A program made the position numbers and the translations under genes. This document shows positions 27,951 through 36,607 of a stretch of DNA of 64,000 nt, one piece after another. This DNA comes from Ignavibacteriaceae bacterium (GTDB taxonomy: Bacteria; Bacteroidota; Ignavibacteria; Ignavibacteriales; Ignavibacteriaceae): assembly GCA_008933765.1 (NCBI GenBank), contig WBUK01000001.1, positions 186,001 through 250,000 on the forward strand, read 5' to 3'. The notes under the pieces were generated by a model. That model saw only the letters and a program-made list of their open reading frames with translations, was not told where the DNA came from and ran no database searches. Numbering within the stretch: position 1 is the stretch's first letter; each line of letters opens with the position of its first letter.

Positions 27951-29639
27951 AAAAACAAAAATCGCTGTTGCGTTCGAGACTATGGTCGGCTCATTTGTTA
28001 TATAATCTTGACGATCATCGTAATATTTCACCTCGGGAGAGTTGAATTGGTCGTACATAAAATTTGTACGCGGTATATTATAATCTTTTAAAATTTCTGC
28101 CGGTGCGGGCCCCGCTGCAACTGCTCCGGGCAGATAACCGTTCCTGAAGTACGCAACCTGTGAGTGAAAATACCGGGTGCTTTTGCTACCTATATTATAA
28201 ACAAAAGAAACCCCCCAAGGGTTCTTACCTAAAACGAAATCACGCTGGTTGAAAGCAAGCGAATCGTAGATGTTACTTTTGGTCAAATCTTTGAAAAATA
28301 TTGCCTGCATTGCAACACCCAAAAATGTATGAGTGGTACCCCAGGAATAAGCTGTGGCTTCACCAAACGGTTTTGACCTACGGTTTTCGTTGAAAGAAAT
28401 TAGATTATTCTCTAAAAGCTGCCTGACATCATTAGAATACTTTGCCACTCTGTAGTGCGCAAGCGCATTTATATCGCCCCAACTCCACCAGTAGTCAGAA
28501 TCTGCTTTCTTTGCCAGATCAATTGCTTCATCCAAGTAACTGTTGTTCTTAGTGGCTAAATACATCTCCAAAGCTCCCAGCGCTAACTTACCCTCATACT
28601 TTGAATCCTGGTAAAGCCCAACCGGGTTTTTATCCAAGTCGGGAGCGGTTTTTCTAAGGGTAAAAATGTTGTTTGCGGCAGCCAGAAGTTTATTTGCAAA
28701 TTCGGTATCTTTGAAGCGGTCACGCCAGATTCTTGAACCCATCGCAAGTGTCGCACAATAAATTCCTATAAGGTTTTTCCCCATACCTGCATACGCCGGT
28801 CGGTTGAATTTAAGAGTATCATCCTCCGGCATTCTCCAACCCACAGTCTGGTCTCTTCTATCCTGCACCTGTATAATCAGTTTGTTCGGTTTGTAATTCA
28901 TCCTCAAAAGCAAGTCTAAACCGACCCTTGCTTCTTCCAAAAGATCGGGAGCACCGTCTTTGTTTCTGTCAAATTCCATTCTCTTCGGGTCGAAATCGTA
29001 AGTTAACAGCAGCATGTATGTTGAAAACGCAGTGGTATTCAGGAACTTTGTATAATCACCCGCGTCATGCCAGCCGCCTGTTACATCCACCTGCCCCACA
29101 CTTTCATCTCCCACAACCGTTGGGGAATCGTAAAGGTGACAAATTTTGTGTAAAAACGGGTTTGTTGGCCCGCACCTTTGAACTTTGAAAAAGAGCAACA
29201 GCGAGTCAACAATTGAGTTGTAAACCGCATCGCCCACCCTGAAAACTAACGACCGGGCTCCTTCGCATTCAATTACAAAGGAACCCTCGTTATTAAATCC
29301 GGAAAAATCGATAATATGGCAAAAGTTAAAATTGCCCCATCCGCCAATGCTCGGGGGAACGGTGCCGCTGAAGACTACAGAGCCACTTTTAACATCCTTG
29401 ACTACGAACTTTTTCTGCCCCATGTCTCTTTTGGTCAATATTGTGGCTGTTTTTTGGTCACTTTTCCTGAACCCAAGCAGGTTAACTCTGATAAAAATAT
29501 CAGACGCCTGATCGCCGCGATCATCAGTTGCAATTGGTATCAACTTAATCTGTTCCTCCGCTTTGTTTGCACACGCAAGCAACAGAGTTGAAAGAAACAT
29601 CGCAGTGAAAATTAAAAATCTTTTCAAGTTCATACTCAA
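27933..29639 (-). CDS. Glycoside hydrolase family 9 lipoprotein (endoglucanase-like)
   Basis: A 568-residue lipoprotein with the lipidated cysteine in LLLAC (Cys23). Residues 45-140 form the Ig-like N-terminal domain common in GH9 (IRVNLLGFRKSDQK). The catalytic domain has GGWHDAGDYTKF (nucleophile-water aspartates D192 and D195), the aromatic/His region GKNPWGVSF and the acid residue E550 in TNEPTI. GH9 enzymes cut beta-1,4-glucans such as cellulose by inversion. It is the last gene of the nine-gene envelope run (22 bp after the M16 gene) and lies just upstream of the exopolysaccharide operon, so it could trim a self-made beta-glucan as well as feed on external glucan. Confidence 0.92.
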   Translation of the reverse strand: MSMNLKRFLIFTAMFLSTLLLACANKAEEQIKLIPIATDDRGDQASDIFIRVNLLGFRKSDQKTATILTKRDMGQKKFVVKDVKSGSVVFSGTVPPSIGGWGNFNFCHIIDFSGFNNEGSFVIECEGARSLVFRVGDAVYNSIVDSLLLFFKVQRCGPTNPFLHKICHLYDSPTVVGDESVGQVDVTGGWHDAGDYTKFLNTTAFSTYMLLLTYDFDPKRMEFDRNKDGAPDLLEEARVGLDLLLRMNYKPNKLIIQVQDRRDQTVGWRMPEDDTLKFNRPAYAGMGKNLIGIYCATLAMGSRIWRDRFKDTEFANKLLAAANNIFTLRKTAPDLDKNPVGLYQDSKYEGKLALGALEMYLATKNNSYLDEAIDLAKKADSDYWWSWGDINALAHYRVAKYSNDVRQLLENNLISFNENRRSKPFGEATAYSWGTTHTFLGVAMQAIFFKDLTKSNIYDSLAFNQRDFVLGKNPWGVSFVYNIGSKSTRYFHSQVAYFRNGYLPGAVAAGPAPAEILKDYNIPRTNFMYDQFNSPEVKYYDDRQDYITNEPTIVSNATAIFVFSHFYK

Positions 29640-29661
29640 ACCAATTTATCGATTCACTTAA

Positions 29662-31164
29662 TTAATTGAACAACTCTTCAACCTGAACAATTTTAACATT
29701 TTCAGGTTTAATTTTCAATTTATAATTAATTATTTCTTTATCTTCTTCCAGCACACTGTTCGGTTTCGGTGTTTGATACTCGATCGGAGAAGCGTCGTTA
29801 TTTACCAAAGCATTTTTCAGTTTTTCGGCATCGGGTGTTATAAAAACAATCACCATATTTTCAGGGTTAAAATATTTTTTAATTGCTGAATTAACCTCGT
29901 CAAGTGTAACCGACCCCATTTTGTCCCTGAATTTTTTCAAATGCCCCGGCGCCGAAATTCCGAAAAATTTATCATCTAAGGCGTACCCAAGCCTTGTGTC
30001 GGTATCCGGTGCATAATGCAGCACATATTTTTCAAGAAATTTGCGTGTTATTTCAAAATCATCCGGTTTTAAACCTTCTACTGAAAGTTTGGTAAACTCC
30101 CGAAGTGCAGCCCTAAGAGCAAAATGCTTCGCATTGTTAGGAACGGGTCTTATCCATATTTCGAACAGGTGTTTGGTTAACGGAACATTAACCGGCGGTT
30201 TCGACCTCCAACCGCCGTTAGGGTAATATTCGATGTAACTGTAGTCCCCATAGTTTAATCCCCTTGCTTCTCTGATCACCTGATACAAGTGCGAACTTGA
30301 ATTACGATGCTCGCCTAACCACGAATTTGCAAGGGCAAGCGGGTACCATTCGGGGTCAGACCTTAAAATAGAAATTGGATAGCCCATCGATATTGCCGTG
30401 GCATTAGCTTTCTTTTCAACAATAACCACGCTTAAACCGCTAACCGCTGCCGGTTCAACAGTTTTTGTCGGGTTAATCTTACCATCCGGAAGTTTCTCAA
30501 GCGTGTTCCATACCTTATCAATCAGTGCATCATCATAACCCCCGCCAATGGCAAGGATAAAATTGTTGCGGTTATAATAAGTTATAAAAAACTCTTTAAC
30601 ATCATCTAAAGTAATCGAGTTAAGCGAACTTACACTCCCGGCGTCAAGATGACCGTACGGGGTGTTTTTATACAACTCGTTGTACAAAACTGCCTTACCA
30701 AGCTCTTCATCGCTTGAGTAACGAAGTGTTGTTGTTATAAAAGAAATCGCTTCTTGTTTCAGGCGGTTAAAATCTTCTTCACGGAAACCGGGGTTCAACA
30801 ACTGGTCTAAGAAGATTTCAAGGTATTCATTTAAGTTATCCTTATGAACTGAACCTGAATACACCGTGTTCTCCTTTGAAACTGAAGCACGATATCCTGC
30901 CGCAAACGGATATAACTTATCAATTATCTCTGAATAGGTCAGGTTTTTTGTGCCCCCTTCATTCAACATTGCAGCTGTAAGGTAAGCCAGCCCTTCTTTC
31001 CCTTTCGGGTCATCTTTCGAACCAACATTAAACCATATTTTGAAGTGAATTACAGGCTCTTCAGTCTTTAACAACACTATGCGGTCTTTGTCAACAGGAA
31101 AAAGATTAGTTGTCATAAAAATTACCGGAACAAAAAATGACAGTAATAAAAAGCTCTTTTTCAT
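29662..31164 (-). CDS. M16 peptidase, non-catalytic subunit
   Basis: The 500-residue exported protein (signal peptide, residues 1-22) has the two-lobed M16/insulinase fold but no HxxEH zinc motif: the position reads GLAYLTAAMLNEGG. It keeps the substrate-binding segment near REARGLNYGDYSYIEY. In bacteria such subunits pair with a zinc-bearing partner to form a closed chamber. That partner is encoded directly upstream with a single base between the genes. It should act in the periplasm on small peptides. Confidence 0.9.
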   Translation of the reverse strand: MKKSFLLLSFFVPVIFMTTNLFPVDKDRIVLLKTEEPVIHFKIWFNVGSKDDPKGKEGLAYLTAAMLNEGGTKNLTYSEIIDKLYPFAAGYRASVSKENTVYSGSVHKDNLNEYLEIFLDQLLNPGFREEDFNRLKQEAISFITTTLRYSSDEELGKAVLYNELYKNTPYGHLDAGSVSSLNSITLDDVKEFFITYYNRNNFILAIGGGYDDALIDKVWNTLEKLPDGKINPTKTVEPAAVSGLSVVIVEKKANATAISMGYPISILRSDPEWYPLALANSWLGEHRNSSSHLYQVIREARGLNYGDYSYIEYYPNGGWRSKPPVNVPLTKHLFEIWIRPVPNNAKHFALRAALREFTKLSVEGLKPDDFEITRKFLEKYVLHYAPDTDTRLGYALDDKFFGISAPGHLKKFRDKMGSVTLDEVNSAIKKYFNPENMVIVFITPDAEKLKNALVNNDASPIEYQTPKPNSVLEEDKEIINYKLKIKPENVKIVQVEELFN

Positions 31165-31165
31165 T

Positions 31166-32494
31166 TCAGTTCCCTTTCAAAATAACTTGATTTCTGCCTG
31201 TTTTAACGAAATAGTGGTTAACAGCATTTCGTATATCTTCAGGGGTTACTGACATCAAAGCGTCGAAATATTCGTCAATAACGGTTATATCACCCGTTAA
31301 GGTAATATACATAGGCAGAGAAGAAGCCACTGCCTCGGGGCTATCTAACCTCATCAAAAAGCCATATTTCATTCGCTTTTTTAGACCTTCTAATTTCACC
31401 GGGTCTATAAGTTCAGTCTTATATTTTTCAATAGTGGCTTCAATTTCAGAAATTACATAGTCAATATCAGATTCCGATTTAACCCTTGTGTAAATCATAA
31501 AAGGAAAGGGGTCCCTCTTCATTGGTGCGTCGCCGGCAATAAACTGTACCTTTTGCTCTTCGAGCACCAATTTTCTGTATAAATCACTGTTTTCGCCGAA
31601 GGCAAGGTCTGCAAAAGGAAGTATAGCCATATATTCCTTGTTCTTTACATCGAAAGCATCGCACTTATACCCTATTGTAACTATCGGCAGTGTTTTACCG
31701 TCGTATTCAACAGTTCTCTCCCGCGGAGCAGTTTGAACCGGTTCCGGTTCGATTTTTGGGGCAACATATCCCGGTTTCCATGCTGAATAATATTTTTCAA
31801 TCATTTTGGCTGTACTCTCAGGGTCAAAATCACCTGTTATAACCAAAACACAATTTTCGGGGCGGTAATAGCGTTTGTAGAATGTAAGGCTGTAGTCATA
31901 CTGATTAGGCATGTCTTTAATATCTGCCTCAAACCCGATTGTGGTATGCTTATAGGTGTGTTTATCAAAAGCCATATCCTGGAATTTCTCAAACAAAACC
32001 TCAAAAGGGTTTGTTATTCCTTTTCTGTATTCACCATAAACAGCGCCCGACTCCGTCATAAACTCATCTTTTTTGTAGTTTAGATTCATGAACCTGTCAG
32101 ACTCCAAATCCATAACTTTTTCAAGATCCTCAGCGGCAAAATTCAGGTGATAAACCGTGAGGTCATCACTCGTGTAGGCATTTGCATCCGCACCAATTGT
32201 AGTGGTAACCGAATCAAACAACGGGTATTTGTCTGTTCCTCTGAACATCATGTGCTCGAAAAAGTGAGCGAACCCGCTTTTCCCCGGCTCCCACTCATCA
32301 CGGCTGCCGGTTCTTACAACGGTATAATACGAAACTAAACCACTCCCCTTAATAGGGATCAGAATAGCTTTAAAACCATTTTTAAGGTTAACCCGCTGCA
32401 CCTTGAAAGGGAAAACCCCACCGGCTTGAACCGTTGCAGCAGACAGAATTAAAACTGAAAAAATAATTTTTACCAAAAATTTGTTAATTAACAT
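31166..32494 (-). CDS. M16 zinc metallopeptidase, catalytic subunit
   Basis: The 442-residue exported protein (signal peptide, residues 1-24) contains HFFEH (H77, E80, H81), the inverted zinc motif of M16 peptidases, and a downstream glutamate in ESGAVYGEYRKG as third ligand. Length and strand order (LKNGFKAILIP, YRPENCVLVITGD) match pitrilysin-family peptidases of about 430 residues that work with a second, inactive subunit. The inactive subunit follows immediately. It lies 15 bp after the dipeptide epimerase, in keeping with peptide turnover in the envelope. Confidence 0.93.
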   Translation of the reverse strand: MLINKFLVKIIFSVLILSAATVQAGGVFPFKVQRVNLKNGFKAILIPIKGSGLVSYYTVVRTGSRDEWEPGKSGFAHFFEHMMFRGTDKYPLFDSVTTTIGADANAYTSDDLTVYHLNFAAEDLEKVMDLESDRFMNLNYKKDEFMTESGAVYGEYRKGITNPFEVLFEKFQDMAFDKHTYKHTTIGFEADIKDMPNQYDYSLTFYKRYYRPENCVLVITGDFDPESTAKMIEKYYSAWKPGYVAPKIEPEPVQTAPRERTVEYDGKTLPIVTIGYKCDAFDVKNKEYMAILPFADLAFGENSDLYRKLVLEEQKVQFIAGDAPMKRDPFPFMIYTRVKSESDIDYVISEIEATIEKYKTELIDPVKLEGLKKRMKYGFLMRLDSPEAVASSLPMYITLTGDITVIDEYFDALMSVTPEDIRNAVNHYFVKTGRNQVILKGN

Positions 32495-32509
32495 AAAAGA
32501 TCACCATTA

Positions 32510-33649
32510 TTATAATTTTTCCACTCCAATACCGGGGAGTTGGGCAATAGTTACTTTACCGTCTTCAACGGTAGTACCTCGGAACACATCGTTGCTAATC
32601 AGCAAGGCGCCGTCCAAATCCGCCCAATTCATCATAGGGGAAAGATGTGCAGCCGCCGAAATAGCGCACGAAGTTTCTGTCATGCATCCGATCATCAGTT
32701 TCATATCGAACGCCTGCGCCAGAGCAATCATTTTATTTGCATTGCGCATACCGCCGCATTTCATCAATTTTATGTTTATACCGCTATAAGCGCCCTTTGC
32801 CTTAGCCACATCTTTAGGCCCTTGCACGGCTTCATCACCAATTATCGGTATCGGGCTTCTTTCAGTAAGCCAGGCGTGCGAATCATAGTCTGTTTTACTC
32901 ATCGGTTGCTCTAAAAACTCAACCCCTCTTTCGTGCAGCCAATGAGCCATGTCAAGTGCAAACTGCTTATCTTTCCAACCTTGGTTCACATCAACGCAAA
33001 GCGGTTTATCGGTTACCGATCTGATAGTTTCAATCATCTCTTTGTCGGTATCCCGACCTAATTTAACTTTCAAAATTTTGTACTCCTCGGCTTCTTTCAC
33101 TTTTTGCCTTACAACTTCAGGGGTATCAATCCCAATTGTGAAGGAAGTGTAGGGAGTTTTGGTAGCGTCGTAACCCCAAATTTTGTACCATGGCTGCCCG
33201 ATAATCTTCCCCACCAAATCGTGCAACGCAATATCCACCGAAGCCTTAGCCGCCGGGTTACCGGGCATTACGCCATCCACATAATCTAAAATTTCTTCCA
33301 TTTTGAAAGGATCGGAAAACTGCTCTAAGTTTACTTTAGAAAGGAAAGCAGCTACTGTCTCGTGGCTTTCTCCAAGGTAAGGGGGCATCGAGGCTTCGCC
33401 ATAACCTATCAAATCACCATATCTGATTTCAGTTAACATCACCGGTGTGGTGGTTCTTGAACTGGTGGCTAATGTGAAAACATGCTTCAGTTCTAAAGTG
33501 TAAGGTTTGAAACTAAGTTTCAGTTTATCATTTTTCATGCTGTTAATTGCAAAATTTGTAATGTTTTTGGCACTCCCCGGAACCACAGCCACCCCTGCCA
33601 GAAGTGACGCTTTCTTAATAAAATCTCGTCTTGAGTTCATAATTTTCAC
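32510..33649 (-). CDS. L-Ala-D/L-Glu (dipeptide) epimerase, enolase superfamily, Tat-exported
   Basis: The 379-residue product has a twin-arginine signal (NSRRDFIKKASLLAG) and so should be folded before export. The barrel carries KVKLG (catalytic Lys pair region), metal ligands in CVDVNQGW, EQP and GDEAVQ, and KLMKCGG on the opposite side, the pattern of dipeptide epimerases. The family converts L-Ala-D-Glu from murein peptides to L-Ala-L-Glu. It overlaps the NlpC/P60 gene by 4 bp (ATGA), as the equivalent ykfB/ykfC pair of Bacillus does in function. The exact dipeptide cannot be fixed from sequence. Confidence 0.88.
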   Translation of the reverse strand: MKIMNSRRDFIKKASLLAGVAVVPGSAKNITNFAINSMKNDKLKLSFKPYTLELKHVFTLATSSRTTTPVMLTEIRYGDLIGYGEASMPPYLGESHETVAAFLSKVNLEQFSDPFKMEEILDYVDGVMPGNPAAKASVDIALHDLVGKIIGQPWYKIWGYDATKTPYTSFTIGIDTPEVVRQKVKEAEEYKILKVKLGRDTDKEMIETIRSVTDKPLCVDVNQGWKDKQFALDMAHWLHERGVEFLEQPMSKTDYDSHAWLTERSPIPIIGDEAVQGPKDVAKAKGAYSGINIKLMKCGGMRNANKMIALAQAFDMKLMIGCMTETSCAISAAAHLSPMMNWADLDGALLISNDVFRGTTVEDGKVTIAQLPGIGVEKL

Positions 33650-34821
33650 CTCGTAAAAAATTCCGGTGTCAGCCTCAAAATACCGGGGTAGTTTTTAGAT
33701 GTTAAAATTCTTTTAGCAGAAATGAACATACCGGTTCTGTATTCGCTGAAAATCGGGCTGTTCGGGTCGAAACTGTTAATTCCCACCATTCCTGCAGCAT
33801 GAATAAATTTTAAATCCCCCAGATAGATACCAACATGTGTTATCCGCTGTGGTTTCCCTTCAACCGGCTCGGGTCCGAAGAATAAAAGGTCCCCGGTTTT
33901 CAGATTTCCGTATCCGTTTGAAATATCAACGGGTTCGCCGTAAAGTTCCTGTTGCGAAGCATCCCTTGCAAGTACAATGCCGTTTAAGAAATAGACCGTT
34001 TTAGTGAAACCGCTGCAATCCATCCCTTTTGGTGAAGTGCCACCCCACAAATAGGGCACGCCGAGGAATTTCTTTGCGGTGTTTTCCACATCTTTTGGAG
34101 CTTGTTTTAACCCCTTTAACCACTCTTTCACGGGAAGTGCAGCCGTTTTTGGCACAAAACCCTTGCGCCCGTCGGGAAACTCAACCTTGAAGAAGTTTTT
34201 CCCTTTCCCTTCAAGTTTAAGCACCCCTCCACCTGTAATATCGGAGATTGTGCCACCCTTTTGGTCTTCACCGGAGTAAACAAACCCGTAGATATCGGTG
34301 TAGATTAGTTTATCCGATTTCATCCACTTTTGCATTTCATCGGTTGTGAACGACTGGAACCCGGAATGATCCAACCACCCGATGTATCCTTCAGGGGTTT
34401 GAACCAAATACCACTCGTCAGGTCCCTCCTTCAGAATTTCCAAAGGAGTACCAAGCAGAGCTTGTGTAATCAATTCAGCAGGGTGATCGGGTTTCGATCT
34501 GATGTTTGCAACGGATAAGTTCACCACACCTTTAACATATCCGTTTAACTCGTCGGAAGGTAAAAGTTTTATTTCGTCTGAAATGTTGAACTGCTTAAGC
34601 GAACTTAACAACTCGGCTTTAGCCTCTTTTAGGTTTGTTTCGCCCGTAAGTGTTAAATCTTTTCCGGTTATCGAAAACTGCACATCGAACAGAGCCACCC
34701 TTTTGTCGGGTGCATATTTCTTTTTAACCCCTGCGATAGCATTTGAAATCTGCTCTTCAGTAAACTGCTGAGCCTGCATTGTAATTCCCAGTATTAGTAT
34801 TAAAAAAAGCATTGACCGCAT
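33646..34821 (-). CDS. NlpC/P60 murein endopeptidase with SH3 domains (YkfC-like)
   Basis: A 391-residue exported protein (signal peptide, residues 1-17). Two bacterial SH3 domains (about 105-165 and 185-230, 'VNLSVANIRSKPDHPAEL', 'GWLDHSGF') precede an NlpC/P60 domain with MDCSGF (catalytic Cys), THVGIY (His) and FIHAAG. The order SH3-SH3-NlpC is that of gamma-D-Glu-L-diamino acid endopeptidases such as YkfC. It would release L-Ala-D-Glu, the substrate of the epimerase encoded next with a 4-bp overlap. Fifteen bp separate it from the MBOAT gene upstream. Confidence 0.9.
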   Translation of the reverse strand: MRSMLFLILILGITMQAQQFTEEQISNAIAGVKKKYAPDKRVALFDVQFSITGKDLTLTGETNLKEAKAELLSSLKQFNISDEIKLLPSDELNGYVKGVVNLSVANIRSKPDHPAELITQALLGTPLEILKEGPDEWYLVQTPEGYIGWLDHSGFQSFTTDEMQKWMKSDKLIYTDIYGFVYSGEDQKGGTISDITGGGVLKLEGKGKNFFKVEFPDGRKGFVPKTAALPVKEWLKGLKQAPKDVENTAKKFLGVPYLWGGTSPKGMDCSGFTKTVYFLNGIVLARDASQQELYGEPVDISNGYGNLKTGDLLFFGPEPVEGKPQRITHVGIYLGDLKFIHAAGMVGINSFDPNSPIFSEYRTGMFISAKRILTSKNYPGILRLTPEFFTR

Positions 34822-34836
34822 GATCGTCGCTCCTTT

Positions 34837-36345
34837 TTAGAAATCAAAATAAATCGGCGGCACCATATCTGCCATCATTATCTGTGAGGCAAGATAGATT
34901 ACCAATCCGAGTACTAACCCCTGCGCCCATAATGGGATGCTTACTATAAACTCTTTAAGGTTCTCTTTCCACTTTTCAGGGAAGAATATCATGACTAACC
35001 CAATCGCCGAGAGAATAACCACTCCGGGGAAACCCCCGTAAAATTGTTCCAGTACCGTTGCGTGGAAGTTATCCGTCAGCTGATCCCAAATCATCGGTAT
35101 CTTCTCTAATGTATCAACACGGAACAAAATCCAGGTAATCGTAATAACATGGAAAGTAATGAACGCCCGGACAAAATTGAGCCACTTGCTTTCCTTGATT
35201 CCAACAGTGGTAAGCCCTTTTTTCCTAAGTTTCTTTGTCACTACCGAAACACCCATTATCAACCCGTGAACCGTACCCCAAAGGATGAACCCCCAGGTTG
35301 CACCGTGCCATAAACCGCAAAGCGCAAATGTTATAAGCAGTGCCAGTGCGTTACCCCACTGCCCCATTCTGCGCATCCCCATCTGTGCAGGGGTGAACAA
35401 ATAGTCTAACAACCATCTTGAAAGCGATATGTGCCATCTGCGCCAAAACTCGGCTACGCTTGTTGCTTTGTAGGGTGAGTTAAAGTTGTCGATTATCTTA
35501 TAACCGAACAACAGCGCCAAACCAACTGCCATATCAGAATAGCCTGAAAAATCAAAATAGATGTGTATCGAGTTACCATAAATCGCCAGCAGATTTTCAG
35601 CTCCCGTAAACCGGAGCGGGTCTTCAAAAATCCTGCTGATAAAGTTGAGGTAGATATAGTCGGCTATTATCATCTTTTTAATTATGCCGGAGGCAATAAA
35701 GAATACAGCCAAGCCGGTTATCCGCCGCCCTTCTTCAGAAGTAAAAAGGTTCTCTTGTATCTGCGGGATGAATTCATTTGCTCTGTCAATAGGCCCCAAC
35801 TGCACATTGGCAAAGAATGTAACATAGAGCATAAAATCATCAAGCCGCGGCAATTCTTCATATTTTTCGTAGTAAATATCGAAAAGATAACTCAGCACTT
35901 TGAAAATATAATAAGAAATACCGACGGGCAGAATTATATCCAAAGCGGTAAACTCGGCGTCCTGAAAAGCGGCAATCTGCGAAAGGAAAAAGTTTGTATA
36001 TTTGAAATATCCCAACAAAGCGATATTCGCAACAACCATCCCCCACAGAACATATCTTCTGGTATCAATATCTTTTATCCGGAATAGCAGGTAGCCAAAA
36101 TAGTAGTTAGCAACCCCTACCCCTACTAACAACAGCAGCGTAAGACCACCTAACTTGTAGTAGATAAAAAAGGAGAATATTAGAAGAAATGTTGCACGCA
36201 AACGCTGGTTTGAATACAACGCATGGTAGATCAACAACCCCAACGCCAAAAGAAACATGAAGGTAAGGGTGCCAAATTGAAGGAGGTTGTCCGGGTTATA
36301 TTCGAACAACCCCAACAATTTGTTAAAGTCGATATCAAAAATCAA
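34837..36345 (-). CDS. MBOAT O-acyltransferase (DltB/AlgI type)
   Basis: A 502-residue protein with 10 or more membrane helices and the MBOAT signature: 'VAEFWRRWHISLSRWLLDYLF' is split across positions near 315-335 and the catalytic histidine follows in CGLWHGATWG. These enzymes move an acyl group across the inner membrane onto a periplasmic polymer. The next genes upstream encode an ACP, a FAAL-like ligase and an SGNH protein, the same set of jobs as DltA-DltC-DltB-DltD, so it probably takes its acyl group from that ACP. The target (polysaccharide, teichoic-like or murein) is unknown. Confidence 0.9.
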   Translation of the reverse strand: MIFDIDFNKLLGLFEYNPDNLLQFGTLTFMFLLALGLLIYHALYSNQRLRATFLLIFSFFIYYKLGGLTLLLLVGVGVANYYFGYLLFRIKDIDTRRYVLWGMVVANIALLGYFKYTNFFLSQIAAFQDAEFTALDIILPVGISYYIFKVLSYLFDIYYEKYEELPRLDDFMLYVTFFANVQLGPIDRANEFIPQIQENLFTSEEGRRITGLAVFFIASGIIKKMIIADYIYLNFISRIFEDPLRFTGAENLLAIYGNSIHIYFDFSGYSDMAVGLALLFGYKIIDNFNSPYKATSVAEFWRRWHISLSRWLLDYLFTPAQMGMRRMGQWGNALALLITFALCGLWHGATWGFILWGTVHGLIMGVSVVTKKLRKKGLTTVGIKESKWLNFVRAFITFHVITITWILFRVDTLEKIPMIWDQLTDNFHATVLEQFYGGFPGVVILSAIGLVMIFFPEKWKENLKEFIVSIPLWAQGLVLGLVIYLASQIMMADMVPPIYFDF

Positions 36346-36363
36346 TTTACAGCCTGTTAAAAA

Positions 36364-36594
36364 TTACGAAAGTTTGGAATCAACAAGAACCTGTAAGTCA
36401 CCGATGTTCTTGCACTTAAGAACTTCAATGTGCTTCAGCCTGATATTGTATTCCTTTTCGATAGCTAAAATAACATTTGCGTGGCTGAGCGAGTCCCAAC
36501 CCGGCACAGTGTTGGCTTTTGTATCGTCCTGGATGTCGTAATCTTCCAGTTCAAGCTGTTTTAAGATCGTACTTTTAAGTCTTTCAGAAATCAT
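36364..36594 (-). CDS. Acyl carrier protein
   Basis: The 76-residue acidic protein has the phosphopantetheine site WDSLSH (Ser35) and the predicted four-helix length of an ACP. It sits between the FAAL-like ligase (13 bp) and the MBOAT (18 bp), so it is likely the dedicated carrier of the envelope acylation module, comparable to DltC, and not the fatty-acid-synthesis ACP. Confidence 0.92.
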   Translation of the reverse strand: MISERLKSTILKQLELEDYDIQDDTKANTVPGWDSLSHANVILAIEKEYNIRLKHIEVLKCKNIGDLQVLVDSKLS

Positions 36595-36607
36595 TACACT
36601 CTCTTAT

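Noticed and set aside
35563..36087. 174-residue plus-strand open frame inside the MBOAT gene
   Set aside because: Antisense to conserved membrane sequence, without a start signal or plausible product.
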